This document shows positions 25,873 to 35,491 of a stretch of DNA of 64,000 nucleotides, one piece after another. The notes beneath the pieces were generated by a model. The model searched no databases and was not told where the DNA came from. It saw only the letters and a program-made list of their open reading frames with translations. Made by a program: the position numbers and the translations under genes. This stretch comes from an uncultured Sphingomonas sp. (GTDB taxonomy: Bacteria; Pseudomonadota; Alphaproteobacteria; Sphingomonadales; Sphingomonadaceae): the NCBI RefSeq assembly GCF_913774285.1, contig NZ_CAJYHX010000020.1, positions 1 through 64,000 on the forward strand. The letters are read 5' to 3'. The first letter of the stretch is position 1. Every line of letters begins with the position of its first letter.

Positions 25873-26709
25873 ATGAAAACCGCTCTACCCCTGCTGTTTT
25901 GTTGCGCTGCGGCATTTCCTGCGCTTGCGCAACCCGCCCCGCAAACCGCGCAAATCCGCCAAGAAGCGCAAAGTGGCTTACCCAGTTACGCCACCGTCGC
26001 GACGGCTATTGTCAACGCGCCGCTCGTGATCGACGCGCGGATCAGCGACATGATCCGGATCAAGGAAAATGCCGCCCCCGGTCTCGCATCGGGACGGGCC
26101 CGCCTCTACGTCACCGCCGATGTGCTCGCACTGATTCGCGGTAGCAGCGCGCTTCCGACGCAGATCTCGTACCTGGCGGACGTGCCGCTCGATTCTCGCG
26201 GCAAGCTACCCAAATTGAAAAAGCAGCGGGTGCTGCTGTTCGCTCGCCCCGTCGGCAACAAGCCCGGCGAGGTTCAGCTGACCGGAGTCGACAGTCAGTA
26301 TCTGTGGAGTCCCGAGCTTGACGCCCGCACCCGCGGCATCACCCGCGAGGTACTGGCGAGCGACGCCCCGCCCGCGGTCACCGGCATCGGCAACGCCTTC
26401 CATGTGCCCGGCGCCCTGCCCGGCGAGGGCGAGACCCAGGTGTTCGTCAAGACCGCGAGCGGCGCGCCGATCTCGCTGCAGATCCTGCGACGCCCGGGAG
26501 AGAAGCCGCATTGGGGGGTATCGCTGGGCGATATCGTCGATCCCAATGCCGGCGCACCGAAGCCCGAGACGCTCGCCTGGTACCGGCTCGCCTGCGGGCT
26601 GCCCAAGACCTTGCCCGACAGTGCGATCACCGCAGAGACGCCCGAGAACGCGCAGGCCGCACGCGAGGACTATCAGGTCGTGCTGCGCGACCTGGGGCCC
26701 TGCACCTGA
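25873..26709 (+). CDS. Exported protein of unknown function
   Basis: I do not recognise a named family for this 278-aa protein. It has a signal peptide (MKTALPLLFCCAAAFPALAQ) and a mature part of mixed strands and helices (VIDARISDMIRIKENAA, RARLYVTADVLALIRG, ISYLADVPLDSRGKLP). Two Cys near the C-terminus (YRLACGLPKTLP and LGPCT) could pair. The pattern of a soluble periplasmic protein is clear, but no catalytic motif is. A TATAAG at 25839 may be its -10. The ATG at 25873 begins the signal peptide, though the frame is open from 25813. It is divergent from tonB. Confidence 0.7.
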   Translation: MKTALPLLFCCAAAFPALAQPAPQTAQIRQEAQSGLPSYATVATAIVNAPLVIDARISDMIRIKENAAPGLASGRARLYVTADVLALIRGSSALPTQISYLADVPLDSRGKLPKLKKQRVLLFARPVGNKPGEVQLTGVDSQYLWSPELDARTRGITREVLASDAPPAVTGIGNAFHVPGALPGEGETQVFVKTASGAPISLQILRRPGEKPHWGVSLGDIVDPNAGAPKPETLAWYRLACGLPKTLPDSAITAETPENAQAAREDYQVVLRDLGPCT

Positions 26710-26720
26710 GCAGCACCCCG

Positions 26721-26743
26721 CCGCCGGCGCTCAGCGCCGGTGG
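26721..26743. terminator. Hairpin spanning the folB stop codon
   Basis: CCGCCGGCGC (26721-26730) pairs with GCGCCGGTGG (26734-26743), nine of ten positions, around a three-base loop TCA that is exactly the folB stop codon on the minus strand. It sits between convergent ends. No T-run follows, so termination is only a possibility. Confidence 0.4.
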
Positions 26744-27102
26744 CGCACCAGCGTGATGCCGATCGATTCGTCGGCTTCGGCGATCGCCAGCTTCACGATC
26801 CGCACCTCGACGCGGCGAACGCGCGAATCGGAGACGAACAGCGTCTCGCAGATATGATCCGCCACGGCTTCGATCAGCGTGAAGTGGACATCCTTGGGCA
26901 GCGCGTCGGTCGCGGCATGCTTCAGGTCGATATAGCTTTTGGAAGCACTGAGCGGGGTATCCGGCAGGAATCGCTCGGGCAGATCGAGATCGGCGATGAC
27001 GGAGATGCGCAGCGGCTGCGGCAGGTGCGTCTCCTCGGAATAGACTCCGGTGAGCACCTCCACCTCGAGGTCCATGACCTGAAGCTGCAATGAATCGGGC
27101 AA
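26731..27102 (-). CDS. folB: Dihydroneopterin aldolase
   Basis: This 123-aa protein is FolB, which cleaves dihydroneopterin to 6-hydroxymethyl-dihydropterin in folate synthesis. The family signature is VMDLEVEVLTGVYSEETHLP at the start, LIEAVADHICETLF with the catalytic-region Glu, then KLAIAEADESIGITLVRHR. The frame is open to 27174, but AGGAAAGG sits eight bases before a TTG at 27102, which also gives the normal family length. I therefore prefer TTG; ATG at 27141 is an alternative. No other fol genes are adjacent. Confidence 0.85.
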   Translation of the reverse strand: MPDSLQLQVMDLEVEVLTGVYSEETHLPQPLRISVIADLDLPERFLPDTPLSASKSYIDLKHAATDALPKDVHFTLIEAVADHICETLFVSDSRVRRVEVRIVKLAIAEADESIGITLVRHRR

Positions 27103-27287
27103 TCGAACGGCCTTTCCTGGGGCAAAACAGGCGCGCGCCATAGCAGATCGCACCGCATCCGAAAGCCCGGGCACTTCCCGTGCACAATCTGCATGTCCAT
27201 CGGCGAAATCCGCGCTTGCGCTGCGCGATGGTACGGCTAAGGCGCGCGCCTTTCGGCATCGATTCCGAGGGCGGGGAAGGATTAGCG

Positions 27288-27809
27288 GTGGTTCAGATAG
27301 TTGCGCTCGATGCGGTCGATCCGCGCGCCGTCGAGGCGCTGCTCGACCGAGCCTTCGGCCCCGAGCGGCATCTGCGTACCGCCTATCGCGTCCGCCTGGG
27401 TACTCAGCCGATTCGCCCGTTCAGTTTTGCCGCGCTGGGCGACGATGGCAAGCTTGCCGGCACGATCCAGAGCTGGCCGGTGGCACTCGCCAGCGATTCG
27501 GGGCCGATGGTACCGCTGGTGATGGTGGGGCCGGTCGCGGTGGAGCCCGCTTTGCAGCAGGGGGGCATCGGCCGGCGACTGATGCAGGAGATGCTGGACG
27601 CCGCGGACGTGAGTGCGCTGCCGGGCGCCGAGGCGCTGATGCTGATCGGCGATCCCGAATATTATGGCCGCTTCTTCGGATTCGATGCGAACCGCACCAC
27701 GCGGTGGCGCCTGCCGGGACCCTTCGAGCCGCGTCGCCTGCTCGCGCGCGGTGCGGCGGTCCCCAATTGCTCGGGCATGCTCGTACCGCGCCTGCGCAAG
27801 GTCGCCTGA
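27288..27809 (+). CDS. GNAT family N-acetyltransferase
   Basis: This 173-aa protein is a GNAT acetyltransferase of the YhbS type. The acetyl-CoA-binding motif is LQQGGIGRRLMQEML after a strand with PLVMVGPVAVEPA. The C-terminal part (IGDPEYYGRFFGFDANRTTR) is also typical of YhbS-like proteins. The GTG at 27288 follows GGGGAAGGA and fits the family start. The frame runs up to 27180 but without homology. Substrate is unknown. It is divergent from folB. Confidence 0.82.
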   Translation: MVQIVALDAVDPRAVEALLDRAFGPERHLRTAYRVRLGTQPIRPFSFAALGDDGKLAGTIQSWPVALASDSGPMVPLVMVGPVAVEPALQQGGIGRRLMQEMLDAADVSALPGAEALMLIGDPEYYGRFFGFDANRTTRWRLPGPFEPRRLLARGAAVPNCSGMLVPRLRKVA

Positions 27810-27855
27810 GCGCGCAAGGGTTCGACAAAGCCGCGCCGCGCGCTAAGGGAAGTCC

Positions 27856-28422
27856 ATGCCGAACACGCCGCCCCCCGATTTCGCCAGCCTGTCGCTCGCC
27901 GAGATCGCCCGCCTGGCGGAAGAGCATCGCCTGCCGCCGGTCGAAAGCTGGAACCCGGCGCATTGCGGCGACAGCGAGATGCGCATCGCCCGCGACGGCA
28001 GCTGGTACCACCAGGGCAGCCCGATCGGCCGCCCGGCGATGGTGCGGCTCTTCTCCACGATCCTGCGGCGCGAGCCCGACGGCCGCTTCGTCCTGGTGAC
28101 GCCGGTCGAGAAGCTCGACATTCTTGTGGAGGACGCGCCGTTCGTGGCGGTCGAGCTGAAGGTCGAGGGCGAAGACGAGGCCATGCGGCTGGCCTTTCGG
28201 CTGAACACCGGCGACGTCGTCGTCGCCGGCCCCGAGCATCCACTGCGGATCGAATCTCACGAGGATGGCCCCCATCCCTATCTGAAGGTCCGCGGCGGAC
28301 TCGACGCCCTGATTGTCCGCAGCGTCTATTACGAACTCGCCCAGCTCGCGCTCACCCAGGACGAAACCCCGCCGGGGGTGTGGAGCCAGGGCGTGTTTTT
28401 CCCGCTCGAGCCGGAAGCATGA
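27856..28422 (+). CDS. DUF1285 protein
   Basis: This 188-aa protein matches DUF1285 across its length. Typical stretches are SWNPAHCGDSEMRIARDGSW, GSPIGRPAMVRLFSTILRRE and VTPVEKLDILVEDAPFVAVE. Family structures are beta-rich two-domain proteins of unknown function. It overlaps the next gene by four bases (ATGA), forming a three-gene unit with the nudix hydrolase and cca, an arrangement seen in other alphaproteobacteria. AAGGGA lies seven bases before its ATG. Confidence 0.88.
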   Translation: MPNTPPPDFASLSLAEIARLAEEHRLPPVESWNPAHCGDSEMRIARDGSWYHQGSPIGRPAMVRLFSTILRREPDGRFVLVTPVEKLDILVEDAPFVAVELKVEGEDEAMRLAFRLNTGDVVVAGPEHPLRIESHEDGPHPYLKVRGGLDALIVRSVYYELAQLALTQDETPPGVWSQGVFFPLEPEA

Positions 28423-29015
28423 GGCTTGCCGACCAGCTGCGGCGCGCGCTGGACAGCCGCCCGGCCCAGGCGACCACGCTGCTCCCCGGCGACCACGGCT
28501 TTTTCGATCCCGCGGAGGTGACGAGCGCCGCCGCGGTGCTGCTGGCAGTCACCGATCGCGATGCGCCCGGCGTGCTGCTCACCCGCCGCAACGCCAATCT
28601 GCGCCGACATGCCGGGCAGATCGCCTTTCCTGGCGGCCGCATCGACGCCGAAGACAAGGATCCGATCGACGCCGCGCTGCGCGAGGCTGAGGAAGAGATC
28701 GCCCTCCCCCGTCGGCTGGTCGAGGTGGTCGGCACGGTCGAGCAGTACCGCACCGTCACCGGCTACCAGGTGACGCCGGTGATCGGGGTCGTACCGCCGG
28801 ACCTTACCCTGGTACCGTCCGAGGCCGAGGTCGCCGAGGTATTCGAAGTGCCCCTAGCCTTCCTCCTCAACGACGCCAATCATCAGAAGAAAAGCGCGCT
28901 CTACCAAGGTCATGAGCGCCATTATTACGAGATCATGTGGAACGACTATCGAATCTGGGGCGCTACGGCGGCGATGCTGGTCAACCTGTCGCGGCGGATG
29001 GCATGGCCGCGCTGA
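28419..29015 (+). CDS. CoA pyrophosphatase (nudix hydrolase)
   Basis: This 198-aa nudix hydrolase belongs to the CoA pyrophosphatase group (NudL/YeaB type), which splits coenzyme A into 3',5'-ADP and phosphopantetheine. The nudix box is GGRIDAEDKDP then ALREAEEEIAL. The upstream motif LLTRRNANLRRHAGQIAFPG is the CoA-pyrophosphatase signature. Its ATG overlaps the DUF1285 stop and its own stop overlaps the cca start by 13 bases, so all three are coupled. Confidence 0.9.
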   Translation: MRLADQLRRALDSRPAQATTLLPGDHGFFDPAEVTSAAAVLLAVTDRDAPGVLLTRRNANLRRHAGQIAFPGGRIDAEDKDPIDAALREAEEEIALPRRLVEVVGTVEQYRTVTGYQVTPVIGVVPPDLTLVPSEAEVAEVFEVPLAFLLNDANHQKKSALYQGHERHYYEIMWNDYRIWGATAAMLVNLSRRMAWPR

Positions 29016-30250
29016 CGCTGCCGGAAACCGACTGGCGGAGCCGCCCCGGCCTGGACGCGCTGACCAAGGTGCTGGGTGCGGACGAAGGGTTGTGCCGCTT
29101 CGTCGGCGGCGCGGTGCGCGATGCGCTGCTGGGCATTCCGGTTGCCGACCTCGACCTCGCAACCGCGCTTTCGCCCGACGACGTGCTGGCCCGGCTGCGC
29201 GCCGCGGATATTCGCGCGGTACCGACCGGCATCGAGCATGGCACGATCACCGCGGTGCTCGACAGCGGACCGGTTGAGGTCACCACGCTGCGGCGCGACG
29301 TCTCCACGGACGGCCGCCATGCCACCGTCGCCTTCACCGACGACTGGCGCGAGGACGCCGCGCGCCGCGACTTCACGATCAACGCGCTCTACGCCGATCC
29401 GAACACCGGCGCGCTGTTCGACTATTTCGGCGGGCTGGCGGATCTGGCGGCGCGGCGGGTGCGGTTCATCGGCGATCCGCTGCGGCGAATCGCCGAGGAC
29501 CATCTGCGCATCCTGCGCTTTTTCCGCTTCCTCGCCCGCTTCGGCGATACGCCCGACACCGAAGGCCTCGACGCCTGCACCGCCCGCGCGCGCGACCTGA
29601 TGGCGCTCAGCCGCGAACGGATCCGCGACGAACTGCTCAAGCTGCTGGTCGCCCGCGACGCCGTGGGCGTGACCGCCCTGATGCTCGAGCGCGGCATCCT
29701 TGAGCCGGTGGTGCCGGAGATCACGACGGCAGCAAGGCTGGCGGACCTGGCCGATCGCGAAGCGCGGCTCGGCGCCACGCCCGACCCCATCCGTCGCCTC
29801 GCCGCGCTGCTGCCACGCGATCCGGCCGCAGGCGATCTGATCGGTGCCCGGCTCAAGCTCTCCAATGCCCAGCGCAAGCGGCTTGTCCTCGCGCTGACGG
29901 ACGGCGGCACCGCCGACGCGCGTGCCCTTGCCTATCGAATCGGCCGCGAAGCCGCCGAGGACCGGCTGCTGCTCGCCGCGCTGGACGATGAAGAAGCCGC
30001 CCGCGGCTGGGCAGCGATCGCCGGATGGGATATCCCGCGCCTGCCGATCACCGGCGGCGCACTGGTCGAACGCGGGCTCGCCAAGGGCCCCGACATCGCC
30101 CGCGCACTGCGAGCAATCGAGGACCAGTGGATCGCGGAGGGATTTCCCGAAGCTGCACGGGTCGACGCGATCGCCGACGCCGTTGTGGCTCACGCCTTGA
30201 ACGCCTCGATCAGCGCAAAGGCCGCGTCACCGGGCACCGGCCGGGAATAA
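29003..30250 (+). CDS. cca: CCA tRNA nucleotidyltransferase / poly(A) polymerase family
   Basis: This 415-aa class II nucleotidyltransferase adds or repairs the 3' CCA of tRNA. FVGGAVRDALLG and VADLDLATAL form the catalytic site; GIEHGTITAV, RRDFTINALYADP and PLRRIAEDHLRILRFFRFLA are the other signature blocks. The alphaproteobacterial form with an extended C-terminal domain fits the length. The ATG at 29003 lies within the nudix gene's last codons. Its 3' end overlaps the convergent GGDEF-EAL gene by 61 bases. Confidence 0.93.
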   Translation: MAALTLPETDWRSRPGLDALTKVLGADEGLCRFVGGAVRDALLGIPVADLDLATALSPDDVLARLRAADIRAVPTGIEHGTITAVLDSGPVEVTTLRRDVSTDGRHATVAFTDDWREDAARRDFTINALYADPNTGALFDYFGGLADLAARRVRFIGDPLRRIAEDHLRILRFFRFLARFGDTPDTEGLDACTARARDLMALSRERIRDELLKLLVARDAVGVTALMLERGILEPVVPEITTAARLADLADREARLGATPDPIRRLAALLPRDPAAGDLIGARLKLSNAQRKRLVLALTDGGTADARALAYRIGREAAEDRLLLAALDDEEAARGWAAIAGWDIPRLPITGGALVERGLAKGPDIARALRAIEDQWIAEGFPEAARVDAIADAVVAHALNASISAKAASPGTGRE

Positions 30251-31911
30251 TGATAGCCTTGGCCATAGGTGCAACCCAGCGCGCCTAGAGTCTGGGCAAG
30301 CTCGGGCGTCTCGATGCCCTCGGCGGTCGTCTGCATGCCCAGCGCATAGGCGAGGCTGAGGATCGCGCGGATGATCGCCACCTTGTCGCGATCGGCAAGC
30401 ATGCCGGTGACGAAGCTGCGGTCGATCTTGAGCACGTCGATCGGCAGCTTCTGCAGATAGGCCAGGTTCGAATAACCGGTGCCGAAATCGTCCATCGCCA
30501 GCGTGGTGCCGAGATCTTTCAGCGCCGTCATGGTCTGGGCGATACGATCGGGATCGCTGACAATGGCGCTTTCGGTCAGCTCGAGCGTGAAGCGCGAGCC
30601 AGGCATGGCGTGGCGATCGAGCGCGGTCTTCACCATCGCGCCGATCTGGTCGCGCTGCAGCTGGATCGCAGAGAGATTGACCGCGATCTTCACGCCGCAA
30701 TCACCGCCCGCGCGCGCATCCCATTCGGCGAGCGTGCGCGCGGCCTCTTCCATCGCCCAGCGGCCGAGCGGCACGATAAGGCCGGATTCCTCGGCCACGG
30801 GGATGAAGGCGTTGGGCGAAATCAGCACGCCGTCGTCATTGGTCCAGCGGGCGAGCGCCTCGAACGACGTTATCCGGCCGGTACCGAGATCGCAGATCGG
30901 CTGGAAATTCAGCGTCATGCAACCATTTTCGATGGCGCGGCGCAGCTCGGTCTCAATCGCGAACTGCTCGCGCGCCAGGTCGAAGGCGCGGGTATGGTAG
31001 AATTCGGTGTGGCCGCTTTTCTTGGCGCGGCGAACCGCTAGCTGGGCGTTGCGCACGAGATCCTCGGGATCCCCGTCGGTATCGGTGCCCAGCGCGATCC
31101 CGATCGAGCAATCGATGCGGATCTCGAAATTGGAAAGGCGGAACGGGTTGGTGAAGGCGGCATGGACCCGCTTGGCGACCTGCACCGCGTCGTCCGCGCC
31201 GTCGTCGAGCGTCATCAGCACGCCGAATTCGTCGCCGCCGATTCGGGCCAGCACGTCGCGGCCGCGCAATGCGCCCTTGATCCGGCGCGCGACCGAGATC
31301 AGCAGCTCGTCGCCGGCCAGCGCGCCCATGCAGGCATTGACGCGGCTGAAGCGATCGAGGTTGATCACCAGCACCGCATGCGCCGCGGCATCGCCCTCGC
31401 CGGTGCGCGTTTCGAGCTCGTCCGAGAAGCCGGCGCGATTGGGCAGCCCGGTGAGGCTGTCGGTCGCCATTTCGCGGCGCAGGCTCTGCTCGGTGCGGAG
31501 TTCGGAGGTCTGGTCGACCAGCGTGATCAGGCAGCGCGGCTCGCTCGGCGCACGGCGAGCGAGCACCACGCGGAAATGGCGGCTGTCGACCTCGCCGCCG
31601 AAGCGCCAGGCGATTTCCTCCTGCTGCAGGTCGGAAGCGAGAAACTGGCCGATCCGCGCGCCGAGCAGCTGGATCACCGGCGATTCCTGCGCGGTGCAGC
31701 CGAGCCCCGCGACGCGGAAATTGCCATTGACTGCCGAGAAGACATAACGCCCGTCCTGGATCTCCAGCACCGCGGCCGGGATCGGCATCAGCTCGAGCAA
31801 CCCGTCGGTTCCCGGCGGCAGCGCCGTCGACAGATCGTCGATCCGCGGAGCAGGCTCCGCGGTACGCATACTCAGAGCCCGGACCCTTCGAAACGCCATC
31901 CCCTCTGGCAT
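30190..31911 (-). CDS. Dual GGDEF-EAL cyclic-di-GMP enzyme
   Basis: This 573-aa protein has a PAS-like N-terminus (MPIPAAVLEIQDGRYVFSAV), a GGDEF domain with intact ARIGGDEFGVL and an EAL domain. The EAL part keeps FEALARW, the metal-site residues in AVNLSAIQLQ, ELTES and DDFGTGYSN, plus LKIDRSF and AEGIET, so phosphodiesterase activity is likely. Both activities could coexist. There is no TM helix, so it is cytoplasmic. Start is uncertain among 31911, 31899 and 31869, none with a strong ribosome site. Its stop lies inside the convergent cca gene. Confidence 0.9.
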   Translation of the reverse strand: MPEGMAFRRVRALSMRTAEPAPRIDDLSTALPPGTDGLLELMPIPAAVLEIQDGRYVFSAVNGNFRVAGLGCTAQESPVIQLLGARIGQFLASDLQQEEIAWRFGGEVDSRHFRVVLARRAPSEPRCLITLVDQTSELRTEQSLRREMATDSLTGLPNRAGFSDELETRTGEGDAAAHAVLVINLDRFSRVNACMGALAGDELLISVARRIKGALRGRDVLARIGGDEFGVLMTLDDGADDAVQVAKRVHAAFTNPFRLSNFEIRIDCSIGIALGTDTDGDPEDLVRNAQLAVRRAKKSGHTEFYHTRAFDLAREQFAIETELRRAIENGCMTLNFQPICDLGTGRITSFEALARWTNDDGVLISPNAFIPVAEESGLIVPLGRWAMEEAARTLAEWDARAGGDCGVKIAVNLSAIQLQRDQIGAMVKTALDRHAMPGSRFTLELTESAIVSDPDRIAQTMTALKDLGTTLAMDDFGTGYSNLAYLQKLPIDVLKIDRSFVTGMLADRDKVAIIRAILSLAYALGMQTTAEGIETPELAQTLGALGCTYGQGYHYSRPVPGDAAFALIEAFKA

Positions 31912-31969
31912 AGCCGCAAACTAGTTAAAGCGTCCTGAAGGACCGGAACGCATCCGCAGGTTTTATCAA

Positions 31970-34216
31970 TCAAAATTTGTTATCACGGGGAAAGCCGGTG
32001 GGCGGCATCCGCCCCGCTGCGCCGCGTGCAGCGCGCCACGGCATCACATCCGGCTCGGAGCGATAACGCTCCTGCTCGCCGCCCATCCGCCAGCGGAGGC
32101 CGTCGGCGAACTTGAAGGTGATCACGTCGGACAGACCACCGTCGCGGTAGCGCTGGAGCTGTACCCCCTGCCCGCGCGTCATCTCCGCCACTTCGGAGAG
32201 CGGGAAGACCAGCATCTTGCGATTGTCGCCGATCGCCGCGACGAAATCATCCTCGGCACCGATCGGGCGCACGAGCTTGAGGTGGGCGCCCGGCCGCGGG
32301 GTGACCACCTGCTTGCCCTTGCGGGTCTCGGCGACCACTTCCTGGCTGCTCACGATGAAACCGCGCCCGTCGCTCGCCGCGACCAGCAGCTTGGGCGCGG
32401 CGCTGGCGGGCAGCAGCGTGACGATGTGCCGCTCCGCCTCCAGGTCGATCAGCAGTCGCACCGGTTCGCCGAAGCCACGGCCGCCCGGCAGCTTGTCCGC
32501 ACCCAGCGTGTAGAAACGGCCGTTGTCGGCGGCAAGAAGCAGCTTGTCGGTGGTCTGGGCGTGGAAGGCGAGGAAGGGCCCATCGCCTTCCTTGAACTTC
32601 AGCGCCTCGCCGCCGAGATCCTCGACATGCCCCTTCATCGCGCGGATCCAGCCGCGCTGCGAGAGGATGACGGTGATCGGCTCGCGCTCGATCATCGCCT
32701 CCAGCGGGATCTCGCGGGCCGGCGCCATCTCGACGATCGCGGTACGGCGGGCCCCGAGCGGGGTATCGAGCCCATAGCGCGTGATCATCTTGCCGAGCGC
32801 GCGCTTCATCCAGGTACGCTGGCGGGCTTCCGAGCCGAGCAGCGTCTCCAGCTCGGCCTGTTCCTTCTCCAGCTTCTCCTGCTCGCGGCGGAGCTCCATC
32901 TCCTCCAGCTTGCGCAGGGAGCGGAGGCGCATGTTGAGGATCGCCTCGGCCTGGCGCTCGGTTAAGGAGAACTCCGCCATCATGATCGGCTTGGGCTCGT
33001 CCTCGGTGCGGATGATCTCGATCACACGGTCGAGGTTGAGATAGGCGAGGATATAGCCGCGCAGCAGCTCCAGCCGGTCGGCGATCTTCTCCAGCCGGTG
33101 CTGGGACTTGCGCTGGAGCACCACGAACTGGTGCTCGAGCCAGCCGGCCAGCGCCTCGGCCAGGCTCATCACCCGCGGCGTGCGGTTCTTGTCGAGCACG
33201 TTGAGGTTGAGCGGCACGCGCACTTCGAGGTCGGACAGGCGGTAGAGGCTGTCCATCAGCGTGTCGGCGTCGACCGTGCGGCTGCGCGGTTCGAGGACGA
33301 TGCGGATGTCCTCGGCCGACTCGTCGCGCACATCGCCCAGGATCGGCAGCTTCTTGTCGTTGACCAGCGCGGCAATGCCCTCGATCAGCTTGCCCTTCTG
33401 CACGCCGTACGGGATCTCGCTGACGACGAGATGCCAGCCGCCGCCCTTCTCGATCACCTTCTCGATCTTGGCGCGCACCCGGAAGCTGCCGCGGCCGGTG
33501 GCATAGGCTTCGGCGATGGCGGCAGGGCTGTCGACCGCGATGCCGCCGGTCGGGAAGTCCGGACCTTTGACGAAGTCGAGGACGTTCGCCTGCGGATTGT
33601 CGATCAGCGCGACGGCTGCCTGCATCAGTTCGGCGGCATTGTGCGGCGGGATGCTGGTCGCCATGCCGACCGCGATGCCCGCCGCGCCATTGGCGAGTAG
33701 GTTGGGGAACAGGCCGGGGAATAGCTCCGGCTCCTCGTCCTCGCCATTATAGGTGGGGCGGAAGTCGACGGCATTCTCGTCGAGCCCGTCCATCAGGTCG
33801 ATGGCGACCTGGGTCAGCCGCGCCTCGGTGTAGCGATACGCAGCGGCGTTATCGCCGTCGATATTGCCGAAATTGCCTTGCCCGTCGACCAGCGGATAGC
33901 GGAGCGCAAAGGTCTGCGCGAGGCGGACCATCGCGTCATAGACCGAAGCGTCGCCATGCGGGTGGTATTTACCGATCACGTCGCCGACGACGCGCGCGCA
34001 CTTCTTGTACCCGCTTGCCGGATCGAGCCGCAGCAGCCGCATCGCCCACAGCAGCCGGCGGTGCACCGGCTTCAGCCCATCACGGACATCGGGCAGCGAG
34101 CGCGCGGTGATCGTCGACAGCGCATAGACCAGGTAGCGCTCGGAAAGTGCGCTGTCGAAGGGCACATCGGAGGCGCCGGAAGGTTCGGAAACGTCGGTGT
34201 CGAGGCTCATCGCCAT
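31970..34216 (-). CDS. parC: DNA topoisomerase IV subunit A
   Basis: This 748-aa protein is ParC, the DNA-cleaving subunit that decatenates daughter chromosomes with ParE. The winged-helix part holds [15 protein letters not shown] and the catalytic Tyr129 in [10 protein letters not shown]. The coiled coil ([17 protein letters not shown]) and C-terminal beta-propeller blades follow. The residue matching the quinolone-contact Ser80 of E. coli ParC is Ala90. Its short C-terminal domain favours ParC over GyrA. Start could be ATG at 34216 or 34210. parE is not in the window. Confidence 0.93.
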   Translation of the reverse strand: MAMSLDTDVSEPSGASDVPFDSALSERYLVYALSTITARSLPDVRDGLKPVHRRLLWAMRLLRLDPASGYKKCARVVGDVIGKYHPHGDASVYDAMVRLAQTFALRYPLVDGQGNFGNIDGDNAAAYRYTEARLTQVAIDLMDGLDENAVDFRPTYNGEDEEPELFPGLFPNLLANGAAGIAVGMATSIPPHNAAELMQAAVALIDNPQANVLDFVKGPDFPTGGIAVDSPAAIAEAYATGRGSFRVRAKIEKVIEKGGGWHLVVSEIPYGVQKGKLIEGIAALVNDKKLPILGDVRDESAEDIRIVLEPRSRTVDADTLMDSLYRLSDLEVRVPLNLNVLDKNRTPRVMSLAEALAGWLEHQFVVLQRKSQHRLEKIADRLELLRGYILAYLNLDRVIEIIRTEDEPKPIMMAEFSLTERQAEAILNMRLRSLRKLEEMELRREQEKLEKEQAELETLLGSEARQRTWMKRALGKMITRYGLDTPLGARRTAIVEMAPAREIPLEAMIEREPITVILSQRGWIRAMKGHVEDLGGEALKFKEGDGPFLAFHAQTTDKLLLAADNGRFYTLGADKLPGGRGFGEPVRLLIDLEAERHIVTLLPASAAPKLLVAASDGRGFIVSSQEVVAETRKGKQVVTPRPGAHLKLVRPIGAEDDFVAAIGDNRKMLVFPLSEVAEMTRGQGVQLQRYRDGGLSDVITFKFADGLRWRMGGEQERYRSEPDVMPWRAARGAAGRMPPTGFPRDNKF

Positions 34217-34235
34217 CCCGGATAGCAGGCGAGAG

Positions 34236-34259
34236 GGGGAAACGCCAAGGGCGTTCCCC
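34236..34259 (-). terminator. Hairpin between the PhyH-like gene and parC
   Basis: GGGGAAACGCC (34236-34246) and GGCGTTCCCC (34250-34259) pair with one bulged base, 35 bases after the dioxygenase stop and 20 bases before parC on the minus strand. It may end the upstream transcript or lower read-through into parC. Confidence 0.4.
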
Positions 34260-34294
34260 TTATGATCCACTCGATGCCGCGAATTGTTTCGGGA

Positions 34295-35299
34295 TCAGCC
34301 CACCAGATGCCGAAAGAAGCTGCGGTTCTTCCGGATCAGCGGCCGCAGATGCTCCGGCACCTCGCGCAGCTTGAGCTTGCGGATCGAAGGCGTACGATGC
34401 GACGGCCCAATCGAGACGAGCAGCGACAGCATGCCGCGGCGGTGTGCCGGCGGCGTGCCGCGATGGAGCGCGAAGGTGTTGACGAAATACACGTCCCCCT
34501 TGTCCGCCAGCACCACCCCTGCCCCCATCGCCTGCTTGAGCGGCTCCAGGTCCTCGTCGCGAAAGCGACGCACCTCGCAGAAGTCGCGCAGGCCCGAGGT
34601 CTTAGGAATCATTTCCAAGGGCCCGTCCTCGCGCGTCGCGATCGGCGACAGCGGCACGAACACGCGGATGAAGTTCAGCGGCTCGGCACAGTCGCGGTGC
34701 CAGTTCTGGTTCTGATAGGCGAAGCCGGTCGGCTGCGAAATCCACGCCCAGGCCCAACTGAGCGCCGCGCGCGGGCCCAGCGATTCTCGGCAGAAGGCGA
34801 TCAGATCGGGATTGCTGCAGATTTCCAAGAAGGCGGGATCCTCGAACAGCCGCTGCGCATCCATGTAGAGGAAGGGATGATCGGTCGCCTCGGGCGCGCC
34901 GCGATGCTCGAAGCCCGGCAGATAGGGATCGGTGAAGGTCTGCGGCGCGAACATCGATGCCGCCATACGATCGACCAGCGCCGGCTCGAGCATCTTCTCG
35001 GCGAAGTGGAGGTCGATGTCGTGGAACTCGGCGGCGCGAGGTGTGCGGCCGATGCGCGCCAGCGGTGCGCGCAGTATCCGCTCGATGCGGCCCAGCTTGC
35101 GGAGGCGAGCAGGGTCGTTGGATTTGGCGCGCAGCCAGAAGATGTAGTTGTAGGCATAGTTGTAGAAGGCCATGTGGCGCAGCCGCCCCAGCGGCGTATC
35201 GCGGCGAATGCCTTCGAGAACTTGCGCGCTGTACGGCTTGATGCCCGCTTCGGGGGTGTGATCCAGCCCCACCAGCATTGCCTTGCCGAAGCGCGTCAT
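34295..35299 (-). CDS. Phytanoyl-CoA dioxygenase (PhyH) family protein
   Basis: This 334-aa protein resembles the PhyH family of Fe(II)/2-oxoglutarate dioxygenases. The iron-binding HxD is in NQNWHRDCAEPL. The distal His is in NTFALHRGTPP and a conserved Arg follows (AHRRGMLSLL) that could bind 2-oxoglutarate. The first 100 residues are basic and without a domain I can name (YNYAYNYIFWLRAK). Substrate is unknown; family members hydroxylate lipids, amino acids and small metabolites. It is transcribed alone, upstream of parC. Confidence 0.82.
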   Translation of the reverse strand: MTRFGKAMLVGLDHTPEAGIKPYSAQVLEGIRRDTPLGRLRHMAFYNYAYNYIFWLRAKSNDPARLRKLGRIERILRAPLARIGRTPRAAEFHDIDLHFAEKMLEPALVDRMAASMFAPQTFTDPYLPGFEHRGAPEATDHPFLYMDAQRLFEDPAFLEICSNPDLIAFCRESLGPRAALSWAWAWISQPTGFAYQNQNWHRDCAEPLNFIRVFVPLSPIATREDGPLEMIPKTSGLRDFCEVRRFRDEDLEPLKQAMGAGVVLADKGDVYFVNTFALHRGTPPAHRRGMLSLLVSIGPSHRTPSIRKLKLREVPEHLRPLIRKNRSFFRHLVG

Positions 35300-35491
35300 C
35301 GTGATCTTCCGTCCTGCTCCTTGCCCCTCCCATTTTAGGACGTGGCCGCCTCGACCGGGCGCAGGGCGGCAAAATTTGCCGGGTTGTCATGCGGAAGCGC
35401 CAACGCCTTAGTTCCGCCGCAAATACGGCAGAAATGTGGCTTGACTTTGTCCTAGCTGGATGATGGGATTTGCGCGTCACCATCAAAGGGG

